Below are positions 32,844 to 41,899 of a stretch of DNA of 64,000 nt, piece after piece. The stretch comes from Demequina maris (GTDB lineage: Bacteria; Actinomycetota; Actinomycetes; Actinomycetales; Demequinaceae): positions 1-64,000 of the forward strand of contig NZ_BBLX01000010.1 in NCBI RefSeq assembly GCF_000971155.1. The letters run 5' to 3'. The notes below the pieces were generated by a model. The model was not told where the DNA came from. It saw only the letters and a program-made list of their open reading frames with translations, and ran no database searches. A program made the translations under genes and the position numbers. Every line of letters starts with the position of its first letter. Position 1 is the first letter of the stretch.

Positions 32844-33875
32844 TCAGGCCGGCGCCACCTGCGGCATGCCCTCGGGGGGCAGCACGTCGAGCGCCGTCGG
32901 CACGGGGCGGGTCATCGGCTGCGGGGCGCCCCACACCGGGTTGCCGTCCGCGTCGAAAGGCAGCACCTGGGCGCAGGCCTGACGGTTGGGCTCGTACAGC
33001 GGGTCGCCCTCGATCTTCGTGTAGGTGCGGGCGTGGTAGACCAGCACCGTCTCACCCTCGGGGGACTCGGTGAACGAGTTGTGGCCGGGACCGTAGATGC
33101 CGTTCTCCGGCGCCGAGGTGAAGACAGGCTCGGGGCTCTTGGTCCACGAGGCGGGGTCGAGCACGTCGGCGTCGGCGTCCGCGATCAGCACGCCCATCGC
33201 GTACTCGGGGCCCGTGCCGGACGCCGAGTAGGACAGGTAGAGCTTGCCGTTCTTCTGCAGCACCGAGGGGCCCTCGTTCACCCAGAACCGCTCGATCTCC
33301 CAGTCCAGCTCGGGCTTGGTGAGCATGACCGCGGGCGTCGCGAGCGTCCAGGGGTTCTCCATGCGCGCGATGTAGAGGTTCGAGTTGCCGCGGATCTCGT
33401 AGTCCTGCTGCGCCCACACGAGGTACTGCACGCCGTCCTTCACGAAGCTGGTGGCGTCGAGGGCGAAGGACTCCCAGCCGGTGTCGACCTGGCCGCGCTC
33501 GACCCACTCGCCCGTCATGGGGTCCTCGTCGGTGCACTCGAGCACGAAGACGCGGTGGCAGAACGTCTCGGCGGTGTCCGGCACGTCCGCGTGCGGGTGG
33601 CCGATCGCGGCCGCCGCGTAGTAGATGTACCAGGCGCCGTTCACGCGGTGGATCTCGGGGGCCCAGATGAGGTTCGACTGCGGGCCCTCGTGGTGCTTGG
33701 TCCAGATCGTCACCTCGGGGGCGGCCTGCAGGTCCTCGAGGCGCTCGGCGCGCCGCAGGACGATGCGGTCGTACAGCGGGTACGAGCCGGTGAAGTAGTA
33801 CTGGCCGTCGTGACGCAGGACGCACGGGTCCGCGCGCTGGAGCACGATCGGGTTCGGGATGATGTCCGTGGGCAC
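32844..33875 (-). CDS. GH43 family alpha-L-arabinofuranosidase-like enzyme (paralogue)
   Basis: 343 residues from GTG 33875, which has GGAGG 7 nt upstream; an ATG 12 codons earlier lacks one. Same catalytic triad as 30565-31581: ADPCVLRHDG, DATSFVKDG and FWVNEGPSVL. Long stretches are identical between the two even at DNA level, for example the first 35 codons after the start, so this is a recent duplication or the pair is kept alike by conversion. No signal peptide. A near-perfect CAACGTTG palindrome lies upstream of this copy only, so its control may differ. Confidence 0.85.
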   Translation of the reverse strand: MPTDIIPNPIVLQRADPCVLRHDGQYYFTGSYPLYDRIVLRRAERLEDLQAAPEVTIWTKHHEGPQSNLIWAPEIHRVNGAWYIYYAAAAIGHPHADVPDTAETFCHRVFVLECTDEDPMTGEWVERGQVDTGWESFALDATSFVKDGVQYLVWAQQDYEIRGNSNLYIARMENPWTLATPAVMLTKPELDWEIERFWVNEGPSVLQKNGKLYLSYSASGTGPEYAMGVLIADADADVLDPASWTKSPEPVFTSAPENGIYGPGHNSFTESPEGETVLVYHARTYTKIEGDPLYEPNRQACAQVLPFDADGNPVWGAPQPMTRPVPTALDVLPPEGMPQVAPA

Positions 33876-33921
33876 GGCGTGGCCTCCTCGTCGTTGAGTC
33901 ATGGACTTCATGAACTGCTTT

Positions 33922-33937
33922 GCAACGTTGTAAAGGA
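33922..33937. promoter_or_regulatory. LacI-type operator candidate upstream of GH43
   Basis: TTTGCAACGTTGTAAA, a 16-nt palindrome with one mismatched pair and a central CG, the form typical of LacI-family operators. It lies about 45 nt upstream of the second GH43 start. Confidence 0.55.
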
Positions 33938-34043
33938 GTGTACGGCACGCTGCGCCACTGTCGGGAACGCGTGGGCCCGCTCGCGGCTCAATCCGGCGCC
34001 GATGCCCCTCGCGCCCCTAGCATGAGGCCGAAAGGGGGTGCCC

Positions 34044-35705
34044 ATGGACGGCGCGTCTCACGAGGCGATCCCGACGGTCCGCGAGCAGATCACGGACATG
34101 GTGCGGGCGATGGCGAACGCGGCCTCGCTGCGCGGCGTCGCGCTGGTGGTCGCCGGCGCCATCGTGCTCGCGCTCCCCGCCGCGACCACGTGGATCGCGC
34201 AGGTCGTCGCGATCGGCGGGCTCGGCCTCCTGGGCCTCATGGACCTCTTCTACGCGATCACGGGACGCCGCTGGATCGGACGCCGTATCAACAGGGTCGT
34301 CGCCGCGCTGCGCGGCCTCATGACCACGGCCATCGCCGCCCTCCTCGCCTGGATCGCGTACCTGGACCCGTCGGGCGGGGCGCTGAGCCTCGCGGGCGTG
34401 GTCGCCGCGGTCGGCGTCTACGTGGCGTTCCGCGGCCTCATCGGCGTGATCGACGTGCTGGTGCGTCCGAACCGCCGCGAGCGGCTCGTCAGGCTCGCCG
34501 TCTCCGGCCTCGCGCTCGCCGGCGGCATCCTCGCGGCGCAGGTGCCCGAGTCGATCTCCCGCACCGTGCTGGTGTCCTCTGCGACCGCCGCGATCATCGT
34601 CGGCTTCATCCTCATCGCGTGGGGCATCCGCCGCGCGGAGAGCGGCGTCGGCCTCGACCCGGCACACGCCTCGATCGGGCAGGTGCTGTGGGACTGGATC
34701 CGCGGCTCCGACATCGGCGACGAGGCCCGCTCCGAGCAGGTCGAGGCGCTCTACTTCGAGAACCCGGGCCGGCTCAACAAGCTCGGCACGTGGTGGGTGA
34801 TGCTCGCGCTGTCCGTCGCGATCGCGACCTTCGCGGTGCTCGCGGACTCGACCGCGGTGGTCATCGGCGCGATGCTCGTCGCGCCGCTGATGACGCCGAT
34901 CGTCGGCCTCGCGGGCGCGCTCGTCAACGGCTGGGCGCGGCGCGCGTTCCACTCCGCGGGGCTCGTGGGCGGCGGCGTCGCGGCCGCGATCGCGATCTCC
35001 TACGGCCTCGCGTCCTGGTCCCCGGTGGCGATCACCTTCAGCACCAACTCGCAGATCGTGTCGCGCGTCACGCCGAGCACGGTCGACATGCTCATCGCGC
35101 TGGCGGCGGGCGCCGCGGGCGCCTACGCGACCGTGAACAAGCGCGTCGCGTCCGGCATCGCGGGCGTCGCGATCGCCGTCGCGCTCGTGCCGCCGCTCGC
35201 GGTGGTGGGCGTGAGCCTCAGCGGCGAGCGGTGGGCCGATGCGGCGGGCGCGCTGCTGCTCTTCCTCACCAACTTCGTGGCGATCGTCCTCGCCGCGTGC
35301 GTGGTCTTCATCGCGACCGGCTTCGCCCAGCCGCGGGTGCTGCGGCGCAACCCGCGCCAGCTGCTGCTCACGCTCTCGCCCTTCGTCATCCTCGCGGCGA
35401 TCGTGCTGCTGCCCCTCATGCTGACCGCCGAGGGCCAGCTCAACACCACCTCGCTCGACCGCGGCGCGGAGAAGGCGGTCGAGGAGTGGCTCGGCGACGA
35501 CAGCGACTTCGCGATCCGCGACGTCTCCGTGTCCGGCGGGACGGTGTCGGTGACCGTCGAGGGGCCCGGTGACACGCCCGCGCCCGAGGACCTCCAGCAG
35601 AGGCTGCTCGACGCCTTCAACTCGCCCGTCGCGGTCGAGCTCGTCGTGGTGCCGGTCGAGGTGACGCGCCTGCCGACCGCGACGCCGTCGCCGTCGTTCG
35701 GGTAG
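34044..35705 (+). CDS. DUF389 membrane protein with HdeD-like N-terminal region
   Basis: 553 residues from ATG 34044, preceded by AAGGGGG. The first 200 residues hold about six helices in pairs, like HdeD/DUF308 proteins. The DUF389 region (about 235-440) has the family pattern DSTAVVIGAMLVAPLMTPIVG with further helices. A soluble C-terminal domain (about 475-555) follows. DUF389 proteins are widespread integral membrane proteins with no assigned reaction. The gene stands alone on its strand between the GH43 and AMIN-like genes. Confidence 0.8.
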   Translation: MDGASHEAIPTVREQITDMVRAMANAASLRGVALVVAGAIVLALPAATTWIAQVVAIGGLGLLGLMDLFYAITGRRWIGRRINRVVAALRGLMTTAIAALLAWIAYLDPSGGALSLAGVVAAVGVYVAFRGLIGVIDVLVRPNRRERLVRLAVSGLALAGGILAAQVPESISRTVLVSSATAAIIVGFILIAWGIRRAESGVGLDPAHASIGQVLWDWIRGSDIGDEARSEQVEALYFENPGRLNKLGTWWVMLALSVAIATFAVLADSTAVVIGAMLVAPLMTPIVGLAGALVNGWARRAFHSAGLVGGGVAAAIAISYGLASWSPVAITFSTNSQIVSRVTPSTVDMLIALAAGAAGAYATVNKRVASGIAGVAIAVALVPPLAVVGVSLSGERWADAAGALLLFLTNFVAIVLAACVVFIATGFAQPRVLRRNPRQLLLTLSPFVILAAIVLLPLMLTAEGQLNTTSLDRGAEKAVEEWLGDDSDFAIRDVSVSGGTVSVTVEGPGDTPAPEDLQQRLLDAFNSPVAVELVVVPVEVTRLPTATPSPSFG

Positions 35706-35749
35706 TCCCCCTTCGCACCCGGCGGGCGTACCGTGAGGTGGTGAGGACG

Positions 35750-36403
35750 ATGCGGCGGTGGCCGGCGTTGGCGGTCCTGGCGGTGGCCGTCCTCGCGGGG
35801 TGCACGGCGAGCCCCGAGCCCGAGGTGTCGCCGAGCGCGACGGCCTCCGCCAGCGCCTCTGCTTCGGCTTCGCCCGCCGCGTCCCCGGACGACTCGGCGT
35901 CGCCCTCCGCGACCGCGACCGCCGCCGACGGCTGCCCGGCCTTCGACACCACGGGCGCGAGCGCATCGTCCGACGACTGGTCCGGCGACCTCAGCGCCGA
36001 CCTGTGGGGAGTGACGATGCGGGTGGGCACCCACGAGTGCTACGACCGCTGGGTGATGGAGTTCAAGGGCAAGGGCGCGATGCCCGGGTGGTCGGTCACG
36101 CCGCATGCCGCGAGCGTGTTCACGGTCGACGGCTCGGGCGACGATCTCTCCCCCGCGCTCACCGGGAACGCCTCGCTCGAGGTGAGCTTCGGCGCCTGGT
36201 ACGACGGCACCGTGCTCGAGAAGGCGCCCTACGAGGGCCCCAAGACCGTCATGACCGGCGGGTTCGTCGCGATCCAGGAGGCACGGATCGTGGGCGCGTT
36301 CGAGGGCATCACCCAGGTGGGCATCGGGCTCGACTCGCTGCGGCCGTACCGGGTGATGTGGCTCGAGGGCCCGCCGCGGCTGGTGGTGGACGTCGCGAAG
36401 TAG
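35750..36403 (+). CDS. AMIN-like domain lipoprotein
   Basis: 217 residues from ATG 35750; GTG codons at 35738 and 35741 are alternatives. Lipobox VLAGC, then an Ala/Ser/Pro linker (about 25-60) and a domain of about 140 residues. It contains VTMRVGTHECYDRWVMEFKG early and ends with the GPPRLVVDV strand that marks AMIN-like domains. These domains bind cell-wall polymers in other proteins. No catalytic domain is attached. The start codon is inside the repeat GGACGATGC. Confidence 0.72.
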   Translation: MRRWPALAVLAVAVLAGCTASPEPEVSPSATASASASASASPAASPDDSASPSATATAADGCPAFDTTGASASSDDWSGDLSADLWGVTMRVGTHECYDRWVMEFKGKGAMPGWSVTPHAASVFTVDGSGDDLSPALTGNASLEVSFGAWYDGTVLEKAPYEGPKTVMTGGFVAIQEARIVGAFEGITQVGIGLDSLRPYRVMWLEGPPRLVVDVAK

Positions 36404-36407
36404 CGGC

Positions 36408-36528
36408 CCCCGCGGGCGCCTCTCCACACATCGGTCGGGATGTGAACGTCCACACGTGCAACTTCGGACGCAAACCGGGAGTGGAGCGGCCCAAGTTGCA
36501 GAATCTGTGTGGAGAGGCGCCCGCGGGG
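36408..36528. repeat. perfect 23-nt inverted repeat with inner repeat
   Basis: Outer arms 36408-36430 and 36506-36528 match over all 23 bases. Inside the 75-nt loop, TGCAACTT (36457-36464) and AAGTTGCA (36493-36500) form a second perfect pair. It fills the gap between the AMIN-like gene and the convergent GH42 gene, partly as a terminator, but is longer than needed for that. Confidence 0.8.
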
Positions 36529-36535
36529 CGGCGGC

Positions 36536-38494
36536 TCAGACCACCCGCACCTCGCCCGCCTCCAGGTTCGCCGATCCGCCGTCCCACTCGACCTCGGCCG
36601 CCGTGGCGCCGTGGTTGATGAGGAACAGCCGGTCCCCGCGGCGCACCGCCTCGAGCTCGGGCGATGCGGACCGCGCCACCGGGGTCACGCCCGAGTCCGC
36701 GAGCAGCCGCGCGACGATGGCGTCGGCGAGCTCGTCGGAAGGCTGGGTCGCGACGTACCAGGCCGCACCCGCGCCGTCGGCGCCCGCGCGGCGCGTGATG
36801 GCGGGACCGCCTGCGGCGAGCCCCTCGGTGAAGGTCGCGAGCACGTCGGCGGAATCGGCGTGGACCACCTCGGACCAGCCCTCGATGCCGCCCGCGAGCT
36901 CGCCCTCGAGGCGGGACACGGGCACGGTCGCGGGGGCGTCGAAGAACTGGTCGGGCTGCGCGTAGGGCGCGAACTCCTCGACGCGGACGCCGAGCAGCTC
37001 CTGCCAGGACCCCAGGTAGCCGCCGGGCAGCACACCCAGCCCGGGGTCGAGGATCGCGGACTGGTACGTCACCAGCACGGTCGCGCCGCGCTCCGACGCC
37101 GCCGCGACCCGCGCCTGCACCTCGGGGGTCACCACCTGCATCGTCGGGACGATGACGAGGTCGTAGCCGTCGAGCGACGAGTCCTTCGACGCGAAGTCGA
37201 CGGTGACGCCCGCGCGGTAGAGCGCCCCGTGCCACGCGAGCACCGCGCGGATGTAGGACACGCGGGCGGGGGTGTCGGTCTGCTCGACCGCCCACCACGA
37301 GTCCCAGTCGAACATCACGGCCACACGGGACGGCACGCGGTCGCCGATGACGGAGGTGAGGCCCGCGAGCTCCTCGCCCAGTGCGCAGACGTCCCGGTAG
37401 ATCCGGGTGTCCTCGCCGGCGTGGGGCACCATCGCGGAGTGGAACTTCTCGGAGCCCCGCACCGACTGGCGCCACTGGAACTGCATGATGCCGTCCGCGC
37501 CACGAGCGATGGACTGGAGCGACAGGCGGCGGAACATGCCCTCCGCCTTGGGCGCGTTGCGGGGACGCCAGTTCACCGCGGAGGTCGCCTGCTCCATGAG
37601 GATCCACGGCTTGCCGCCGGCGAGCGAGCGCATGAGGTCGCGCACGGCCGCGGCGAACGGGATCGCACGCGGGTCCGCGGGGTCGGGGTAGGCGTCGTCG
37701 GTGACGAAGTCGACGTGCTCGGCCCAGCGCCAGTAGTCGGCGGGCTTGAAGAAGCCCATGAAGTTGGTGGTGATGGGCTTGTCCGAGCGCGCCCGGATGA
37801 TGTCGCACTCCATGCGGTGGAGCGCAAGGAGGGCGTCGGAGCTGAAGCGGTCGAAGTCGAGCTGCTGCGTCGGGTTGATCGACGCGGGCGCCGCGCGGGG
37901 CGGCATGACCTCGTCGAACGACGCGTAGTGCTGCGACCAGAAGGCGGTGCCCCACGCATCGTTCAGCGCCTCGATGTCGCCGTAGCGCTCCTCGAGCCAC
38001 ACGCGGAAGGCGGCCGCGGACTCGTCGGAGTAGCAGCGCGGCACGTGGCAGCCGTACTCGTTGTTGACGTGCCACGCGATGACGGCGGGGTGGTCGGCGT
38101 AGCGCTCGACGATGCGCGTCGCGAGCCGGGCGGCGTAGGTCCGGTAGGTCGCGGAGCTGGGGCTGTAGTGCTGGCGCGAGCCGACGCCGAGCACGGTGCC
38201 GTCGGCCATCACCGGGAGCATGTCGGGGTGCGCGCGCGTGAGCCACGGCGGCGGCGCCGCGGTCGCGGTCGCGAGGTCCACGGCGATGCCGCCGGCGTGA
38301 AGCCGGTCGATCACGTCGTCGAGCCAGGCGAAGTCGAACTCGCCGTCCGCGGGCTCGAGCTTGGCCCAAGAGAAGACCGCGACCGTCGCGACGGTGACGC
38401 CGGCGCGGCGCATGAGGCGCACATCGTCGTCCCACACGTCGGGGGTCCACTGCTCGGGGTTGTAGTCGCCGCCGTACCAGAGGCTGCTGAACAT
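36536..38494 (-). CDS. GH42 beta-galactosidase
   Basis: 652 residues from ATG 38494 (AGGAG 8 nt upstream). Begins WYGGDYNPEQWTPDVWDDDV, the GH42 signature. Acid/base Glu in AWHVNNEYG (about 145) and nucleophile Glu in PWILMEQATSAVNW (about 300). The trimerisation domain (about 385-590) and C-terminal small beta domain complete the usual three-part layout. No signal peptide, so it hydrolyses imported beta-galactosides in the cytoplasm. It is the last gene of the operon with the ABC importer (82 nt from the permease). Confidence 0.92.
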   Translation of the reverse strand: MFSSLWYGGDYNPEQWTPDVWDDDVRLMRRAGVTVATVAVFSWAKLEPADGEFDFAWLDDVIDRLHAGGIAVDLATATAAPPPWLTRAHPDMLPVMADGTVLGVGSRQHYSPSSATYRTYAARLATRIVERYADHPAVIAWHVNNEYGCHVPRCYSDESAAAFRVWLEERYGDIEALNDAWGTAFWSQHYASFDEVMPPRAAPASINPTQQLDFDRFSSDALLALHRMECDIIRARSDKPITTNFMGFFKPADYWRWAEHVDFVTDDAYPDPADPRAIPFAAAVRDLMRSLAGGKPWILMEQATSAVNWRPRNAPKAEGMFRRLSLQSIARGADGIMQFQWRQSVRGSEKFHSAMVPHAGEDTRIYRDVCALGEELAGLTSVIGDRVPSRVAVMFDWDSWWAVEQTDTPARVSYIRAVLAWHGALYRAGVTVDFASKDSSLDGYDLVIVPTMQVVTPEVQARVAAASERGATVLVTYQSAILDPGLGVLPGGYLGSWQELLGVRVEEFAPYAQPDQFFDAPATVPVSRLEGELAGGIEGWSEVVHADSADVLATFTEGLAAGGPAITRRAGADGAGAAWYVATQPSDELADAIVARLLADSGVTPVARSASPELEAVRRGDRLFLINHGATAAEVEWDGGSANLEAGEVRVV

Positions 38495-38576
38495 CGGTGG
38501 TGCTCCTTGGTCGAGTGGTGCGGTGAGAGGACCCGGCCGCCGGGGCGGGAGGCGGTGCCCCGGCGACCGGTCTCCC

Positions 38577-39500
38577 TCAGCCCTTGACGCTTCCGGCCGA
38601 GAGTCCACTCTGCCAGTAGCGCTGGAGGAACAGGAACGCGACGATCAGCGGGACGATGCTGATGAACGAGCCGGTGATCACGGTCGAGAACAGCACCTCG
38701 CCGCCGCCGCCGGACGTGCCCGCGGACTGCATCTGCGCAAGGCCCACCGTGAGCGGGTAGAGGTCCGAGCTGTTGAGCATGATTAGCGGCAGGAAGTAGT
38801 TGTTCCACGTCGCCACCAGCGCGAACAGCAGCACCGTGATGAAGCCGGGCACCATCAGGCGGAAGGCCACCTGGACGAAGGTCCGCAGCTCCCCCGCCCC
38901 GTCCACGCGGGCCGCCTCGAGCAGCGAGTCCGGGACCGCGTCGGCGGCGTAGACCCGCATGAGGAACACGCCGAACGGGCTCACGAGCGACGGGACGATG
39001 ATCGCCCACACGGTGTTGGTGAGCCCCGCGGAGCTGAACAGCAGGTACGTGGGGAGCGCGAGCGCGGTGAGCGGGATCATGATCGCGCCGAGAACGATGC
39101 TGAACATCGCGTTCGAGCCGAAGAAGCGGTACTTCGCGAAGCCGTAGCCGGCCATGGTCGCGAGGAACGATGCGCCGACCGCGCTGACGCCCGCGTACAG
39201 GAGCGTGTTGAGCGCCCAGCGGCCGAAGATGCCGTCCTTGTAGCCGAACACGGACTGGATGTTGTCCCACAGCGCGAAGCTGTCGCCGAACCAGAACCCG
39301 AAGGTCGAGAACAGGTCGCCGGTGTTCTTGGTGCTGGCGATCGCGAGCCACACGAGCGGCAGCAGGAAGTACAGCGCGAGCGCCCACACGATGATCGACA
39401 GCGGGGTGCTGCGGTCGCGGCCGCGACGGTGGCGCGAGGGGCGGGGCTTGTGGAGGCCGGCGGCGGAGGCCGTGCCGCCGGATGACATCGTGGCGGTCAT
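38577..39500 (-). CDS. sugar ABC transporter permease (MalG-type)
   Basis: 307 residues. Six helices and the cytoplasmic EAA loop SLLEAARVDGAGELRTFVQVAFRLMVPG. The basic N-terminus is typical of CUT1 permeases. It pairs with the MalF-type permease upstream; the two genes overlap by 4 nt (ATGA). No ATPase gene is present, so a shared MsiK-type ATPase elsewhere probably powers the importer. Confidence 0.92.
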   Translation of the reverse strand: MTATMSSGGTASAAGLHKPRPSRHRRGRDRSTPLSIIVWALALYFLLPLVWLAIASTKNTGDLFSTFGFWFGDSFALWDNIQSVFGYKDGIFGRWALNTLLYAGVSAVGASFLATMAGYGFAKYRFFGSNAMFSIVLGAIMIPLTALALPTYLLFSSAGLTNTVWAIIVPSLVSPFGVFLMRVYAADAVPDSLLEAARVDGAGELRTFVQVAFRLMVPGFITVLLFALVATWNNYFLPLIMLNSSDLYPLTVGLAQMQSAGTSGGGGEVLFSTVITGSFISIVPLIVAFLFLQRYWQSGLSAGSVKG

Positions 39501-40450
39501 CGCCGCACCTTCCTCTCGGCGCGCTGCGAGCCGAGCTGCACCACGTACGACATCACCGCGATGACGAGGCCGAGCAGGAACGCGATGGCCGCGGCGTAGT
39601 TGACGTCCTGGTTCACGAACGCGACGTTGTAGGCGTAGAAGTTCGGCGTGAAGCCGTTGGTGATGACCACCGGCGCGATGGCGTCGAGCAGCGCCGGCTC
39701 GTTGAAGAGCTGGAACGTGCCGATCACCGAGAAGATGACGGTGAGCATGATCGCGGGCTTGATCGCCGGGATCTTGATGCTGAGCGCGATGCGGATGCGG
39801 CTGGCGCCGTCGATCGCCGCGGCCTCGTAGAGCTCGGTGGGGATCGCGCGGAGCGCGGCGTACATGATGATCATGTTGTAGCCCACGTACTCCCACGTGA
39901 CGATGTTCATCATCGACCCGAGGATGCTCGACTCGCCCAGGAGGTCGGGCGGCTGCAGGCCCACCGCCTCGAAGGCCTGGGTGATGGGGCCGAAGTCGGG
40001 GCCGTAGAGGTAGCCCCACATGAGCGTCGCGACGACGCCGGGGACCGCGTACGGCATGAAGGCGAGCAGGCGCGCGCTGCGGGCGGCGCGGGTGCGGCCG
40101 CTGTCGATCGCGAGCGCGAGGAACAGCGCGACGCCCAGCATGATCGGCACCTGGATGACGAGGAAGAGCGCCATGCGCCCGACGCCGCCGAGGAAGGCCG
40201 GGTCGGTGAGCGCCTCGGCGAAGTTCTTGAGCCCCACGAATGACGTGCCGCCGATGAGCTTGCTCTCGAAGAGGCTGAGGTACGCGGCGTAGCCGAGCGG
40301 CACAAGGATCATCGCGATGAACAGCACCATGAACGGCACGACGAAGAGGAAGCCTGCGAGGGGGTGCCCGCGATGGCCGCGGCGCGCCGCGCGACCGGGC
40401 GACCTGCGCGTCGCCGGCGGATCGGCGGAGCTGACGGTGGTGACGGCCAT
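39497..40450 (-). CDS. sugar ABC transporter permease (MalF-type)
   Basis: 317 residues with six helices and the EAA loop ELYEAAAIDGASRIRIALSIKIP. Its first 30 residues are basic and cytoplasmic. Works as a heterodimer with the MalG-type partner. Separated by 72 nt from the binding-protein gene upstream on the same strand. Confidence 0.92.
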   Translation of the reverse strand: MAVTTVSSADPPATRRSPGRAARRGHRGHPLAGFLFVVPFMVLFIAMILVPLGYAAYLSLFESKLIGGTSFVGLKNFAEALTDPAFLGGVGRMALFLVIQVPIMLGVALFLALAIDSGRTRAARSARLLAFMPYAVPGVVATLMWGYLYGPDFGPITQAFEAVGLQPPDLLGESSILGSMMNIVTWEYVGYNMIIMYAALRAIPTELYEAAAIDGASRIRIALSIKIPAIKPAIMLTVIFSVIGTFQLFNEPALLDAIAPVVITNGFTPNFYAYNVAFVNQDVNYAAAIAFLLGLVIAVMSYVVQLGSQRAERKVRR

Positions 40451-40522
40451 GGGAGGCCCTCCTTCACTGCGTTGTGAGGGTGGTGGCGGGGGCGCCGATG
40501 CGCGGCGCCCCCGCCCTTGCTG

Positions 40523-41884
40523 CTACTCGATCGTGAAGCCCTGCTCGGTCGCGTAGTCGACGATCTCCTGCTGCCAGTCGTCGAGCGCGGCGACCGCGTC
40601 GCCCTTCTTCTCCCACGCGACGCCCACGGTCTCGTTGTACGCCGAGAGGACGAACTCGTTGAACGGGAGCCACTCGAAGGTCGGGTCGACCGTGGCGGAG
40701 ATGTCCGCGAACTCGGCGTTCACCTCCTGGCCGCCGAAGAACTCGACGGGCTGGTCGGCGTACTCCGGGTCCTCGAGGAGCGACTTGAGCGCCGGGTAGA
40801 GGAACTGCTCGGTCGCGAACATCGTCGTCGGCTCGGGCTCGTGGTTGATCCAGCGCGCGAGCTCGTAGGCCGCGATCGGGTTCTCCGTCGTGGAGAGCAC
40901 CGCGTTGGACGAGCCGCCCCAGTTGCCGGACACCGGGTTCGCGGCGTCCCACTGCGGCAGCGGCGCCGCGCGCCACTTGCCGGCGGTGCCCTCGGCCGTG
41001 CCCTGGAGGAAGATCGGGCCCCAGGCGGGGACGAGCCAGCCGGCGTAGTGGCCGTTGGCGATGTTCTGGAACCAGTTGTCGGTCCAGCCCGCGTCGGTGG
41101 ACACGAGGTCCGCCTGGACGAGGTCCTGCCAGTACTGGACGACCTCCTTGACCTCGGGCGAGTTCACGTTGATCGACACGGTCTCCGCGCCGTCGTAGCC
41201 GAACGGGTCGAGGCCCGCCTGCCACAGCAGCGCGATCAGCTGGACGGGCTCGTTCGCCGCGAGGTTCGAGATGTACGAGCCGGTCTTCTCCTTCACCTGC
41301 TTCGCGGCCTCGGCGTACTCGTCGTACGTCTCGGGCGCGCCGTCGAGGCCGGCCTCCTGGAGGATGTCATCCCGGTAGAGGTTGCCCATGGGGCCGGTGT
41401 CCTGCGGGATCGCCCACACGCCCGCATCGTTCGCCACCTGGTTCCAGACCCAGTCGACGTAGTCGCCGCCCAGGTCGCGGGCGCCGTACTCCGACAGGTC
41501 GAGCAGCGAGCCGGTGAGGTTGAAGGTCGGGATGTACATGTACTCGATCTGGGCGACGTCGGGTGCGCCCTCGCCGGACTCGAGCGCCGAGCGCAGCTTC
41601 TGGTAGTGCTCGAGGCCCTGGCCCACGTTCTCGACGGTGACGTCGATCGCGGGGTACTCCTCCTCGAAGAGCGCGATCTCGTTCTCGATGTCGGGGACCC
41701 ACGTCCAGAACGTCAGCTTGGTCGGGGTGGTCATGGCCTCGTCGAAGGCGTCCGAGGCGATGGGCTCGGCGCTCGCGCCGTCGCCGCCGCCATCGCCGTC
41801 GCCGGAGCTGCAGCCGGTGGCGATCAGGGAGAAGGCGGCGGCAGTTCCTGCCAGCGCCATTGCTGTCCTACGTGCCTTGTTCAT
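40523..41884 (-). CDS. sugar-binding lipoprotein of ABC importer
   Basis: 453 residues. Lipobox IATGC at about residue 25, then a Gly/Asp linker and a family-1 extracellular solute-binding domain. LTFWTWVPDIENEIALFEEEYP opens the domain, and aromatic residues such as NWGGSS follow late, as in oligosaccharide binders. It captures sugar outside the membrane and feeds the MalF/MalG-type permease pair. Only 15 nt from the GH42 gene upstream, so one operon. Oligo-beta-galactosides are the probable cargo given the two GH42 enzymes. Confidence 0.9.
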   Translation of the reverse strand: MNKARRTAMALAGTAAAFSLIATGCSSGDGDGGGDGASAEPIASDAFDEAMTTPTKLTFWTWVPDIENEIALFEEEYPAIDVTVENVGQGLEHYQKLRSALESGEGAPDVAQIEYMYIPTFNLTGSLLDLSEYGARDLGGDYVDWVWNQVANDAGVWAIPQDTGPMGNLYRDDILQEAGLDGAPETYDEYAEAAKQVKEKTGSYISNLAANEPVQLIALLWQAGLDPFGYDGAETVSINVNSPEVKEVVQYWQDLVQADLVSTDAGWTDNWFQNIANGHYAGWLVPAWGPIFLQGTAEGTAGKWRAAPLPQWDAANPVSGNWGGSSNAVLSTTENPIAAYELARWINHEPEPTTMFATEQFLYPALKSLLEDPEYADQPVEFFGGQEVNAEFADISATVDPTFEWLPFNEFVLSAYNETVGVAWEKKGDAVAALDDWQQEIVDYATEQGFTIE

Positions 41885-41899
41885 TCCTGTTCCTTCTCT

